DNA from: Mesostigma viride
Taxonomy: Eukaryota; Streptophyta; Mesostigmatophyceae; Mesostigmatales; Mesostigmataceae
Assembly (NCBI GenBank): GCA_009746045.1
Contig: RPFO01001493.1
Location: forward strand, 1 to 56,520
Reading direction: 5' to 3'
DNA length: 56,520 bases
The stretch's first letter is position 1. The number at the start of each line of letters is the position of its first letter. The notes beneath the pieces were generated by a model. It saw only the letters and a list, made by a program, of their open reading frames with translations, had not been told where the DNA came from and did no database searches. The translations under genes and the position numbers were made by a program. Positions 1-10,215 of this stretch are shown here, one piece after another.

Positions 1-350
1 AGGCCTAAATGTGTCAATTCATTTAACACACGCCGAGTGCACACACAAGGGGTAGAACGCGCATAAATGGTCACCAACGGTCCAACACGCTCGGGCCGAC
101 ATGGCCCTCGCCTACAGATGCACGCTGGTCCACTACATCTACTGATGCACGCTGGTCCACTACATTCTACCACAGGATCAGGACCACTAGTAAAGTACGC
201 GGCGCGGCGCCCAACGGCACCCAATGTACCACAGTACTGTTACGAGGACAATAATGTCCCGGTAGGAGCCTAAACGTAAACCTAGGGACAACCGAGGCAA
301 AAGACCTAATTTACGTCCGTAACTACAACGAATTGTTACGCGACGTAACA
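1..350 (-). repeat. 3' LTR of element 1
   Basis: Direct repeat of 10216-10563. On the minus strand it begins TGTTACGTCGCG at 350, the usual TG start, immediately after the polypurine tract. The left limit is uncertain because similarity runs to about base 3 and the window starts there. It contains an internal tandem duplication of about 27 bp (around 116-170, unit beginning gatgcacgctggtccac) that is also in the other LTR. Confidence 0.92.
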
Positions 351-360
351 CCTCCCCCCC
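351..360 (-). other. polypurine tract of element 1
   Basis: On the minus strand the sequence just before the 3' LTR is GGGGGGGAGG, directly abutting TGTTACG. This is where plus-strand DNA synthesis is primed in LTR retrotransposons. Position and composition both fit. Confidence 0.75.
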
Positions 361-718
361 ACAAAGGTAGGGAGCCCTCTCCCTACGCACAGGGAGGAAA
401 ACAAGGGGTAGGAAACCTAATGCACCCAGCACACACTAACACAGTCAGCAGGCCATCCAAGATACAAGGCACCAATAGTTCACACGGTCTCCACCACCAC
501 GCCTGGAGGTGTAGGGTTAGCCAGCACCAAGCCTGGTGGTAGGTTCCCCTAACTGCCTGGAACAAAGTCCTTGCCGGGGGGAACGGCACTGGGCAGGACA
601 CACAGAGTAAACCAATCAGCACCAAGGACCAAGAACGACCAGTCAACTGGCCAGAACATGAGGGCGACTCTACATACCGGAGGGACAACACCCTCAGGTC
701 GGGCCTAAGGCCCTCTAT
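361..718. other. non-coding 3' region of element 1
   Basis: Between the end of the extra ORF and the polypurine tract. Contains short CCTGGAGG/CCTGGTGG-like repeats around 500-545 but no convincing coding frame. Confidence 0.5.
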
Positions 719-2999
719 CTAATGGCCATCCGTCTGGTAGGTACCACGGGAGGCCAGCAGGACATCCAGGTAAGCCTGGTAGTGAGACACATCCTCAGCA
801 TTGTCGTGCCTATCTACAGTGAGGAAAACATCGGCCCACACGCCGTCAGGGAAAAGTCCCAGGAAGGCCCAGTAGTACCTATGCTGTGTAAGAACGACCT
901 GGCCCCGGGCCCAGTCCAGGAAACCGCAGGCAAAGAGGCGTAGGAAAGGCTCTACCGCGATCAGGCAGAGAGCCCGAAGGAGCAGGCGATGATACCGGAT
1001 CCGAGGGCGCATACCCGTCGGGAAAAACAGATCTACCAGGGGCTCCACGTTGGACGGCCACAACCGGATGTGCCGAATCTCGCGGGAACGCCACCGGGGC
1101 ACACTGTCGCGACCCGAACGTCTCAGGTAGTCGCTAGCCCGGGGAGGAGGATGACCCCGAGAGTCCAAACCCTGGCCCGGGATGGGCGCTGGACGACGGG
1201 CATCCCACTCTAGGATGGGCTGAAGGACGGTGCTGTACGTGGCACCCGGCACCGCAGGAAAATCTACCGTAAGAGCATCTGAGGCCATAATGCCCAGAGG
1301 CGGAGGGTAGCCCACTGGAACCCGCCGTAGGTGTCCAAGTCATTGTGGCGCGCGCCCAGCGGTACAGGACGCGCCGAACCAGGATCTCACCCTGGAACAC
1401 CGGATCAGCCAAAATAACCATGTCGAAAGGAGGCCGATCAGTCTCAACTGGTAGGTTACGGTCCCGCGGCGCCCGACACACCTGGGAGAACCCGTAGGAC
1501 ATGGGCGAAATGGCCAGCTCGGCGGAGGCGCGCGGCAGGTCACACTGGCGGCAAGCGAGCGCAGACATACCATACCCGAAGACAGGCGTGTCGCGCGACT
1601 CCGGAGTCGCATGCACCACAGAAGGGGCCCGATCCCGATCGCCCTCTGACAACTCCCGAAGGGAATCGGCAGCGCGGGTGGCGCGCGGGTCAGAGCCACT
1701 GGACCGAACAACCGCAGCCAAAGACCGCGGGGCCGAAGGGGCAGGGGCCGACGAAGGGGTAGGAACCGGCACAGGCGCAGAAGGTGCCGGTACAACAGGG
1801 GGCCGCGTCGGACCCGAGGCCGCAGGGGGTCGCGACGGACCCGCCTCCGCAACTGGCGCGCCGGTCTCTGGGGGTGGAGCACCACCAGGCCACATGTTGA
1901 AAATAGGACCCGTGGGGACAGGCAATCCGGCATACGACTGGTTACCGTCCAAGCTCCAGTCAGGCACCGGGATCCTCTGCGGAGGACCGCCCTCCCAAAG
2001 CCTGGGAAGACCGCCCGGGTCGCTGAAGAAACCCCGCGAGGGCGGCGCTGACGTGGTGGGCGGCTCGGACGCGGCGGCGGCGGGCGCTGCCACTGGGACG
2101 GCGGACTCGCGCCGAGGCGCAGGTACGTCAGTAGCAGGCGCAGCGGTAGCCGAAGGCGTAGGAGCTGCAGCACCAGAGGGAACCGTAGACGCCGAGGCGA
2201 CCGAAGGGGAAGGGGGCACAGCTGCAACAGACACCCCACCTGGCGTGGCTGGAGCGTGCGCCTGGGCCGCCATGAAGGCCCCGAAGGCCGCCGTCAGGGA
2301 CTGGATCTGCGCCTGCATCGCAGAAACTGTCGCCGCAAGAGGATCAGGCTCACGACCAGAGCCCGAAGGGGTAGGCTCCACCGATGCGCACAGGACCGAC
2401 CTCGGTGAAGACGGGACAGGGGAAGGCGCCGACACTGAAGAGGAGGACGCCGCAGGGGAGGCCGAATACTCAGGGGAATACTGCGCCTCTACCGGCGCGT
2501 CCGTAGGGGTAGGGTCGCCAAATCCTACACCCGCGTTCTGGTCTGCTATCTCCATAAACTCTACGGCCCGTAACAGGTCGCAGGGGTTCTCATCCAGCTC
2601 CGCATCACCCTCGGCAGGAAGCCAGGGGAACACATCCCGTAGGCAGGAGCGGCCCACAGGGGTAGAAAGGTAGGAAAACACCCTGGGGCACTGGAGAATC
2701 GCAGCTATCTGTCCCAGGGCTGGACAGCTGGAGCCACATTCTAGCAAACAGTGGCCGGCATCGTCAAATCCGTGCAAAACAAGCTGATGCGGTTCAGCAG
2801 GGGAAGGACCGTACCACGTGACCCCGAAGAGAGCCGCCCGACTATGCCCGCATGCTGGGCCTGGAGGGCCGGATGCACGACGCCACCCGGGAAACTAGAC
2901 CGTGACCCAACGGCCCGGAAGGGCCTCGAAGTACAGCTCAGGGTCCGGTAGGGGCAGGGACGGCAGCGGGCTCTCAGCCGGAGGGGTAGGCTCTGACAT
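719..2999 (-). CDS. extra ORF downstream of pol, element 1 (unknown function, interrupted)
   Basis: A reading frame of about 760 codons lies between the chromodomain and the 3' LTR, where envelope or accessory genes sit in some elements. It starts with MSEPTPP at 2999, meets one in-frame TAG at 2895-2897, continues open to 1134, and a one-base shift between about 1315 and 1345 moves it into a frame open to 719. The N-terminal ~150 residues are mixed sequence; the middle ~250 are extremely Ala/Pro/Ser-rich, like a disordered linker; the C-terminal ~200 are ordered-looking, rich in Arg, Trp and hydrophobic residues. I see no signal peptide, no clear membrane anchor and no recognisable domain, so I do not call it an envelope gene. 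The region is much more GC-rich than gag-pol. Element 2 has an ORF in the same place. A 390-codon antisense frame here is taken as a shadow. Confidence 0.6.
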
Positions 3000-3075
3000 G
3001 ACGGCTGCGGAGGGGAGGGGACAACCAACCACCCGTCGACAGCAGACATAACATAAGAGAGGAGAAGGCCTACAA

Positions 3076-3375
3076 CTAGAGCTTGTGCAGGGTTTTATAT
3101 TCCTGCAGCAGGCGACTACACCCATCTAGCTCACTCTCCGTATACCAAACCTTATCTACTTCACTACGAGCATACATCCACTTCACTTTATACTGACGCT
3201 GGGTACCGCGGCCCTTTTTGATATCTCTATGGGCCACGATGCTTTCTACTTCGTCTTCTACTTCCCCAGTGTCAGGGTTATGCTCTAAAGGGGCAGGCGC
3301 TAACTCCCTGCCAGCGAACGTACTAGGATGGTACAGTTTAAGCTGGCTCCTATGGAAGGTGTTTGAATGCGTTTG
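3076..3375 (-). CDS. chromodomain tail of element 1 integrase (frameshifted from pol)
   Basis: The main pol frame runs out at 3300, but another minus-strand frame continues the integrase C-terminus from about 3370 with the typical motif SQLKLYHPSTFAGREL. It then encodes a chromodomain-like segment: AHRDIKKGRG, QYKVKWMYA and WYTESEL, in the usual order of beta strands and final helix, ending with TAG at 3076-3078. Chromodomains of this position steer chromovirus integration to modified histones. One single-base shift near 3365-3375 separates it from pol. Confidence 0.8.
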   Translation of the reverse strand, partial: QTHSNTFHRSQLKLYHPSTFAGRELAPAPLEHNPDTGEVEDEVESIVAHRDIKKGRGTQRQYKVKWMYARSEVDKVWYTESELDGCSRLLQEYKTLHKL

Positions 3376-6300
3376 CCAGAGGTAGGGATATCGACTTTAT
3401 ATAAGAAATTTCCTACCCTAGACAACACATGGAAGGGTCCTAAGAAGGCGGGCCTAAGTTTGACCTTCAGTTCTGCTTCAAACTTATGAGCAAAACGGCC
3501 AACACGGGGGCCTTCTACTAATACTAGATCTCCTATTTCTATCTCAGGTGCTCGTCTATCTAAGGAGGCACGCAACCTAGCAAGGTACTTAGCCTGAGCT
3601 TTTTGGTACCCTGAGATCGCGTGGTCATGAGCAGTTTTCATTCTATCTAGTAAGGACTGTACACCTTCTACAGTATCTCGGGACACATCATCCTTGTCCC
3701 GTAGAGGACTAGCTAAGAGAGAGGTAGGGGTAAGGGGCTGTCTACCAGTATCTAAGAAGAAGGGCGTATATCCATGCGCAGCTTGGGGACAATTGTTGAG
3801 GGAGAACTCTACCAAACATAAATAATCCTCCCAATCACTACCCGAGCCATTAACATAGTGCCTAAGCGCTTCTTCTACTACTCTATTAAGACGCTCTACT
3901 AAATGAGAGGAGGAGGAGTGGTAGGCAGTACCGTAGGTAACCTTGGTACCGATGGCAGCGAAAAACTGCTGCCAAAAATCTGAGGTAAATAATTTATCCT
4001 TATCACTAATAAACTGCCTACTCAATCCATGATATCTATATACATTATTGAGGTATAGGCGTGCGCAATCACGTGCGGTGAGTTCTAAAGGACACGGCAC
4101 AAGATGGCACATACGAGTAAAACGATCTATGAACACAAGGATTTGGGCATTGCCCCTATCATTCTTTCTAAAAGGTCCTACAAAATCCATCATGATAGAA
4201 TCCCAAGGCATGATGGGGTCAGGCAAGGTCCTAGGTTCTGCTATCTGTCCTACATTATTGGGTTTCATTTCCTGGCAAGATTGACAAGTTCTAACATACT
4301 CATCTACATCCTTATAAAGGGAAGGCCAGTAATAAGAGCGGGCTACTAGGTCCCGTACCCGTTTACCACCCTGATGAGCAGCTAAGTCATGCAACTCAAA
4401 GAGCAAGGAGGAGCGACAGATAGGAGGGACATACAGGCGCCATTGAGGGGGAGAATCTGCTATCTGCACATATAAAAACCCACCTACAAATTTACAAGGG
4501 TGCTTGCCTAATTGTTGGGGATGTGCAGCAATGGCAGCTAATGCTTCCGGCTCAGTGGCCGTAAATCTACTAATAAGGCGTTCAAGATCAGAGGTAGGCA
4601 TCGCTACAGAAGTATCCAGAACAGGTTTAAAGAGATCTCCTACCGCCTTGCCAAAGAGAAGGGGAGGTCCTAGAGGGACTACGTTTTCATAAGACTTTCC
4701 TGACCTAGTCGCTATATGGCTAAGCGGTATAGAAATTTTATTTTTCCCCTCCCCCCCCACCGAGGCCACGGGAAGGGCCTCACACGGGAGAGAGAGTCCT
4801 ACGTGAGAAAGGAGATCAGGCATGCGAACAGCTGTATGAAAGAGGTAGGCATAGGATTCATCATCAGGTAGTTCACCATAAGGGGTTACACCCATAGTAG
4901 TAGGAACTAGAGTAGTATTGAGAACATCAAGGTCCTCGAAGAAGGAATAGTCTGCACGACGAGAGAGTGCATCTGGTACTATGTTATCTACACCCTTGAC
5001 ATACTGAAGTTTAAAAGGGGAAAACTGTGCTAAAAATTCCATCCAGCGCGCTTGCCGAGGGGTAAGGTTGGGTTGGGAGAGAAGATGGGTAAGGGGACGA
5101 TGATCCGTTTGGATAACTAACCTATAAGGATCTAGCTCACAGGGTTCATTCAGGCAGACATCAAATTGAGCACCTTTAAGGAAGTGCTGCCACGCGTGGC
5201 AACAATACACCACAGCTAAGAGTTCCTGCTGGTGGACGGGATAGTTACGCTCCGCAGGGAGCATTGTCCTAGAGATATACTCAATTGGCTGTAAGCCCTG
5301 ACCCTGATCCTGGAGAAGGACACCACCTATAGCTACTTTACTAGCATCTGTAGCCACAACAAAGGGTTTAGTAGTATCCGGTAGGATGAGTACAGGAGGG
5401 GAAAGGAGTAGGGATTTTAGGCACTGAAAAGCCGACTGACATTCACTACTCCAAACAAAGGGGATATCCTTCTTTAATAAATGATTAATAGGGGCTGCTA
5501 TAGTTGCGAAACGCGGGATAAAACGCCTATAGTAAGAAGCAATTCCTAGGAAACTACGTACACCTTTAACGTCGGTAGGAGTAGGCCATTCCTGAATTGA
5601 CTTAGTTTTATCCGGGTCGGTAGCGACCCCGGCATCTGACAGAACGTGCCCTAAAAATGGGACACTCCTACCCGAACGCACTTTAGCACGGCGCGCCCAC
5701 AAAGAATTTTCAGCCATTATTTCTAATACTTTCTTTAAATCACGTAGGTGCGTTTCAAAATCAGGAGAGTAAATAAGAATATCATCTAAGTAAGCTTGAG
5801 CACAAGAACGGTCATGCTCAGATAAAGAAACAGAGGAGAAGGAAGGATCCTTTAGATCAGAGGACACCTGAGGAAGATGAGAATTTCCCATAACAGGTCT
5901 AAGCACTTCATTCATTAACATTTGAAAAGAGGCAGGCGAGTTACAGAGTCCCATAGCCGCTACTCTAAACTGGTAATGACCAAAAGGGGTAGCAAAGGCG
6001 GTTTTATGGCAATCCTCAGGAGCTATCCGCAACTGCCAAAAACCATCCGCACAATCCAGTACTGTGAAACAAGTGGAACCTTTAACCTTATTAAATATAT
6101 CATCAATACGAGGTAGAGGGTATTTAGACTTCACAGTAATATCATTCAACTTCCTATAATCAGTAACTAGGCGAAACTTGCCATTTGGCTTAGGAACTAA
6201 CAGGACACCAGCTGAGTAGGGGGAGTTACTAGGCTCTATCAATCCTGCTTCTAATAATGACACTAAAATCTGTTTTAGTTCCTTTAACTCGGTAGGGCCC

Positions 6301-6415
6301 ATTCTATACATCGGAGAGTGCGTAGGAACTGCACCGTCCTTGATAACTACACGGTGTAAAACAGAACGAGGAGGAGGATAAGAAGGAGTCTTTTCTTCAA
6401 AACTTTGAGGAATCT
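3300..6415 (-). CDS. pol of element 1: reverse transcriptase, RNase H, integrase
   Basis: A ~1,000-codon open frame makes the replication and integration enzymes. RT comes first: LVPKPNGKFRLVTDYRKLN, the catalytic FTVLDCADGFWQL, GLCNSPASFQ, then YLDDILIYS and FLGHVLSDAGV. RNase H follows with FVVATDASKVAIGGVL, HQQELLAVV, QTDHRPL and NIVPDALSRR. The integrase has an H2C2 zinc finger (ELHDLAAHQ through CQSCQ) and the DDE core: MMDFVGP, ISDKDKLF and HLVERLNRVVEE. Upstream of the first Met at 6311 the frame stays open with YPPPRSVLHRVVIKDGAVPT, a normal RT lead-in, back to a TAG near 6410. An upstream piece sits in another frame, so pol was probably continuous with protease. About 25 extra residues lie just before YLDD. 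Confidence 0.95.
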
Positions 6416-6582
6416 ATCACAGCCATGTATCTTACTATTTCATTTTCAGTAAATCCCACTCCTATTGTATCCACTGTGTTTATATCTATATCCACACTAT
6501 TATTAGTGATAGGTATCTCCTGTACTTCTAACTGAAGGAACATACATAATAAATATCCATATTCCTTTAGTTCAGAACGCAA
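6397..6582 (-). CDS. protease-RT linker segment, element 1 (shifted frame)
   Basis: A 61-codon frame beginning around LRSELKEYGYLL overlaps the 3' end of the protease frame and the 5' end of the RT frame, each time off by one base. It reads as the spacer between protease and RT of a single polyprotein. I recognise no domain. Two shifts this close together point to decay or to indel errors. Confidence 0.5.
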   Translation of the reverse strand: MRSELKEYGYLLCMFLQLEVQEIPITNNSVDIDINTVDTIGVGFTENEIVRYMAVIDSSKF

Positions 6583-7028
6583 CTCATCATTGACATTAAT
6601 ACTTCAGGTATAGGTCTTACAGGAGGATCAACAGGTGTAGGAGGAGTAATATCTACCAAGGATAAATTTTCCAATCTATAATGACGTTCAGGTACCCAGT
6701 AAGAGCTATCTGGAAACCAAATGACCATGGTATCATAATTAATAGTAATCTTATTATCCTGGTGCCAATCTAATCCTAGTAATACATCAGCGGTAGTGAT
6801 AGGGCCTATAGTGGCCGTCAGGTTGACAGTACGTCCTTGTATAACCATGGGAAGGGACACCGTACCCGGGGAATGACTGGTGCGACCATCAGCATAATGA
6901 ACAGTAACGGGTTTGGTGTGAGGGGTAGGGACTAGTCCTAAACGCCTAACTAGGGCCTCGCTCACAAAGGAGCTAGCCGCACCGCTATCTACCAACACAG
7001 AGACATTCAAGAGTTCATCAGCATGCAA
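6567..7028 (-). CDS. aspartic protease of element 1
   Basis: Retropepsin-like domain that would cleave the Gag-Pol polyprotein. The active-site loop reads VLVDSGAASSFVS, followed by the strand pattern expected for the fold and the second conserved region ADVLLGLDWHQDN. The true N-terminal part seems to lie in another frame: 7029-7130 encodes SSLPLRVRPLMFLNGG and then shifts at about 7025 into LHADELLNVSVLVDSG. No ATG starts the domain in this frame, supporting production as part of a polyprotein. Confidence 0.88.
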   Translation of the reverse strand: MHADELLNVSVLVDSGAASSFVSEALVRRLGLVPTPHTKPVTVHYADGRTSHSPGTVSLPMVIQGRTVNLTATIGPITTADVLLGLDWHQDNKITINYDTMVIWFPDSSYWVPERHYRLENLSLVDITPPTPVDPPVRPIPEVLMSMMSCVLN

Positions 7029-7202
7029 GAAGGGTCTACAACAGTGTGAGGGACGGTTAAACCACCATTCAAGAACATAAGAGGACGCACACGTAGTGGT
7101 AGGGAAGATTCAGCTCCTACAGAGGTTATAAAAACAGGCAGGCAAAAATTTTATCTGGGGTACTATCTAAGGACCTGTCCAGGTTACCCCCGGCTGACAG
7201 GC

Positions 7203-8942
7203 CTACTGTTCCCCCTCCCCCCCCAAATCCATAGGAACTAACCCCGAAGAAGACCCTGGCGAAAAAGCCACTGCTGGAGGGTCACGAGGGAGCGAAGAGG
7301 GTGCGGGAGCCTGATTATCATAGGGGAACCCTGGGGATCCTGTCTGCACAGCATTCAGCCTACTAGGGGTAGCTGAAGGAATGCGTCCTGAAGTAGGACG
7401 AATAGGAGCACGCTGAGGGGTACGAGGAGGGCGAGCGTCGGGATGAGGGGGAGCACCCGAAAGGAACTTGGGGCACTCACGTTTAAGATGACCTACTTCC
7501 TTACAATGATAGCATGTGATATGAGAGACATCAAGGGCTGAAAGGTCAGTAACACAGATATCTAATTCTTCTACATAGGAGTTCTCCTCCTCAGGGGTAA
7601 GGATAATATTATTAATACGGGAACGGGTAGGAAGAGAAGGGGTGGTGAAGAAATCTGCTACACGCAAGAGATGCTGGCGCACATGCTTGAGGGGCAGATC
7701 AGTAAAACGGTAGGCAGAGAACTGGCGCTTGACTTCACGTAATAAGGGTCTACTGAGGCCTTGGAGGAAGCGAGCACGTACTTCTGCACCCGACAAATCC
7801 CTAATTCGTACCATCTGAGCATCAAACTCTTTCATATACTCCTTAAATGATTTAGTACCCTGCTGCAAGGTACCAAAGGCTAATCTATCCTGCCAATCTG
7901 AATCAGGAGGGACTAAATGGTTCTCTAAACGCTTAAACAATTCTGCTACAGAGTTAGGGTAGGCATGAGAGGCCAAAGACTCACACTGAATGAGGTTAGC
8001 AAGCTCAGGAGTAATACAGGTTGTGAGATAGTGAGGAACTAATACAGCATCAGAAAGACGCCATCTATTATGATTCTGCCACGACTCTGTGTTCTGGGTA
8101 AGCAACATAATAAAGGTGAAAAACTGTTGAGGGGTAGACTTGACATCCAGCTTGGGAAGGTTAGCAAAGAGGGGAAGAGCAGGGGGCTTAGGGGGATTAG
8201 AAGAGTCAGTTTTTCCCATAGGGCCACTATCTTCCACTGCTACATAAGCGGGATAGAAGGAAGGAAGAGGAAAAGTCTTGGGTAGGGGTCTAGAAGGGGC
8301 CACCGTTTCAGGCTGGTGCCCATAAGAGAAGGGGACAGTATATTGCTCACGAAGAGAGGAATAGGCAAAATGATCATAATTTCTGTCATCTAAGGGCATG
8401 GTGCTGAAATCACTATTAACTTCTAAATCAGCCACACGGGTAGGGACCTGGGCTGCCTCATAGGCCGTCTCAGGGTAGGACCAGGAAGCAGGTGGGTAAA
8501 AGGGAACTGCACTAGGGCGCCCAGAAGGACCGACAGGGGCAGAGGCACGACCCGTGTTAAGAGCAGGCATGGAAGGCACAGGGTGGGAAGGAGGCCTAAA
8601 AACATTGTTAGTTAGTGAGGACCTGCTGGAGGGTTGAGCCAAGGTTGCAGGAGGGGCAGGGGCCTGGTTCAGGGTAAGGGAAGGGTCATCACTAAATCTG
8701 ACTTGCATACGTTGACGTTGTTCATAGGTAGGAGGGGTAAGTGAGGGACGACGGCGACCATCAGCAAGAGGAGAAGGAGGTGAGGCACGAAGATTACCTT
8801 GAGGAGTGAGATGGTGCACCGTTTCAAGTGAGTCCCGTCGGTTACCACGATTGTTGTTATGGTTGTTATTATTATTATTATTATTACTCATAGTAGGAGT
8901 ATTGGTAGGTATAGGCGACATGTTACCACCCACTGGATCCAT
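7203..8942 (-). CDS. gag of element 1
   Basis: 579-codon structural protein beginning MDPVGGNMSPIP at an ATG. The N-terminal ~200 residues are low-complexity (an Asn run, then Pro/Ser-rich). A Retrotrans_gag-like helical region lies at about residues 240-420, with FTFIMLLTQNTESW, FKRLENHL and FKEYMKEFDAQMVRI. A CCHC zinc knuckle, CYHCKEVGHLKREC, follows near residue 480 and would bind the RNA genome. The frame ends at GGEGEQ-TAG straight after a run of eight G; slipping back one base there opens a frame running about 27 codons toward protease. A separate gag ORF is usual for chromoviruses. Confidence 0.92.
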   Translation of the reverse strand: MDPVGGNMSPIPTNTPTMSNNNNNNNNHNNNRGNRRDSLETVHHLTPQGNLRASPPSPLADGRRRPSLTPPTYEQRQRMQVRFSDDPSLTLNQAPAPPATLAQPSSRSSLTNNVFRPPSHPVPSMPALNTGRASAPVGPSGRPSAVPFYPPASWSYPETAYEAAQVPTRVADLEVNSDFSTMPLDDRNYDHFAYSSLREQYTVPFSYGHQPETVAPSRPLPKTFPLPSFYPAYVAVEDSGPMGKTDSSNPPKPPALPLFANLPKLDVKSTPQQFFTFIMLLTQNTESWQNHNRWRLSDAVLVPHYLTTCITPELANLIQCESLASHAYPNSVAELFKRLENHLVPPDSDWQDRLAFGTLQQGTKSFKEYMKEFDAQMVRIRDLSGAEVRARFLQGLSRPLLREVKRQFSAYRFTDLPLKHVRQHLLRVADFFTTPSLPTRSRINNIILTPEEENSYVEELDICVTDLSALDVSHITCYHCKEVGHLKRECPKFLSGAPPHPDARPPRTPQRAPIRPTSGRIPSATPSRLNAVQTGSPGFPYDNQAPAPSSLPRDPPAVAFSPGSSSGLVPMDLGGEGEQ

Positions 8943-9066
8943 TTTTGTTTAAGTAAATGATCAAAAATCTAACTGAAAGCAACAAGGATAAAGGACAAGG
9001 CCTAATATAAGGCAAGGAAAGAAAAGGAAAAGATTTTAATGGCTTAAAAGAAGGAAACAATTTAAA

Positions 9067-9459
9067 TCAATCCTTTTTAACAACAGTAATGGATAGGGAA
9101 CCGAATTCTAAGGTGAGAGGAGTATCTAAGCTAGATGAGGATGCAGCCCTCTTAGGGGGAGACGAAGGAGGGGTAGCAAAATCTAGAGCTTCTACAGGAG
9201 GGCGACCATGAGGAGTAGAACGTACGTGTAGGCCTAGATCTGATACGCTATGGTCTATAAGGAATTGTTGAGCTTCCTCGAAGGTAACAAATTTCTTATA
9301 CCTAATTACATTATATGTACGATTTTGCACTATCTTCCTAGCATCTGACCAAGAGAGGAAAATGGCTGACCATTGAGGGGTAATAACTACGTAATACTTA
9401 GCTAAACTATTATCACTAGATGAATGGGAAGGCGCAGTAAAAACACGACGTTGACTCAT
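9067..9459 (-). CDS. RNase H1 N-terminal (hybrid-binding / caulimovirus VI-like) domain protein
   Basis: 130-codon ORF upstream of gag. Residues about 20-70 match the small fold that binds RNA:DNA hybrids at the N-terminus of eukaryotic RNase H1 and in the viroplasmin of caulimoviruses: KYYVVITPQW, IFLSWSDARKIVQN, VIRYKKFVTFEEAQQFL. The pattern is the Tyr-rich first strand, the aromatic-Ser-Trp turn, the basic patch and the final acidic helix. The C-terminal half is a Pro/Ser-rich tail. There is no catalytic RNase H domain here; that activity is in pol. In a retroelement such a protein could bind the replication hybrid or the RNA, which is an inference. It starts MSQRRVFTAP at 9459 and lies 124 bp upstream of gag. 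Confidence 0.7.
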   Translation of the reverse strand: MSQRRVFTAPSHSSSDNSLAKYYVVITPQWSAIFLSWSDARKIVQNRTYNVIRYKKFVTFEEAQQFLIDHSVSDLGLHVRSTPHGRPPVEALDFATPPSSPPKRAASSSSLDTPLTLEFGSLSITVVKKD

Positions 9460-9841
9460 GATAACTCACCTGGCGTGTCTTGTGATGTCAAGCTAGACGA
9501 GGTAGGGGTAGGCGACTTAGCTGGACGATCTGGATCACCGAAAGAAGAAGGAGGGCGGAGTTTCCAGCTCTCGTCCTAAGTCAGCGGCCGGATATCCAGC
9601 GCTCGTCCTAACACAGCGCCCCGTAACTCTGCGGGTGCGGCCGTCTAATAAAGCAGCAGCACAAGGAAAAAGGTGTAGGTACTGCGACGCTAATCGTCTC
9701 CGAACAGTAATACTCCCCTATCTAAGACAGGAAACAACCGTAAGCAGGAAAACAAGGCGAAGGACAGGCTAACTACGAAAGGATTTATCCGCTGCGAGCA
9801 GGTCTAGCTTCTAGGTAGAGCGTGTCCCGAAACGGGCAGCA
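9460..9841. other. untranslated spacer of element 1
   Basis: Between two small ORFs in the 5' part of element 1. It contains two similar stretches around 9565-9615 (ccagctctcgtcctaa / ccagcgctcgtcctaa) but no coding frame that I can support. Confidence 0.4.
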
Positions 9842-10159
9842 CTACTCTCCTAGCTTGAAGGCGACCCGCCCATTACCTATCAAGGAAGTGTCGACTTCTT
9901 GTTCCTGGACGCGGAAGGGGTCTTGAACAGGTGTATGTGGCAAGGGATAGTCGTCTCGTTCACTACCTACTGAAGTTCCTCCGGAACCATTGTTACGCCG
10001 CGGATATCTACCTCCACCTCTACCTCTAATGGGCCTGATACTACCTAAACTGGTCAGGCCTCCTCTACTCAACCCTCTGGCGAAAGACGAACGTGACGGA
10101 GCTGATCTCAATGCATTAACGTAAGTGTTACTATAATACGCCATACAACCATTTATCAA
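9842..10159 (-). CDS. small basic ORF near the 5' LTR of element 1
   Basis: 105-codon frame directly downstream of the 5' LTR. Its middle is rich in Arg and Gly (RPIRGRGGGRYPRR), suggesting nucleic-acid binding, and its C-terminal half is acidic and polar. I recognise no domain. It could be a leader peptide, a first exon spliced to a later ORF, or chance. Confidence 0.3.
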   Translation of the reverse strand: MINGCMAYYSNTYVNALRSAPSRSSFARGLSRGGLTSLGSIRPIRGRGGGRYPRRNNGSGGTSVGSERDDYPLPHTPVQDPFRVQEQEVDTSLIGNGRVAFKLGE

Positions 10160-10215
10160 AACCCGTTTACTCCAGGAATAGAGGAAGGAAACACAACTAC
10201 ACTGCCGTGACCCAA

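Noticed and set aside
1501-2673. 390-codon plus-strand frame, Gly/Ala-rich
   Set aside because: Antisense to the longer extra ORF, which has the same strand as the rest of element 1; GC-rich sequence leaves antisense frames open.
719-2999. Envelope gene of an errantivirus-like element
   Set aside because: Right position, but no signal peptide, furin site or transmembrane anchor is visible, and the middle is a Pro/Ala/Ser linker.
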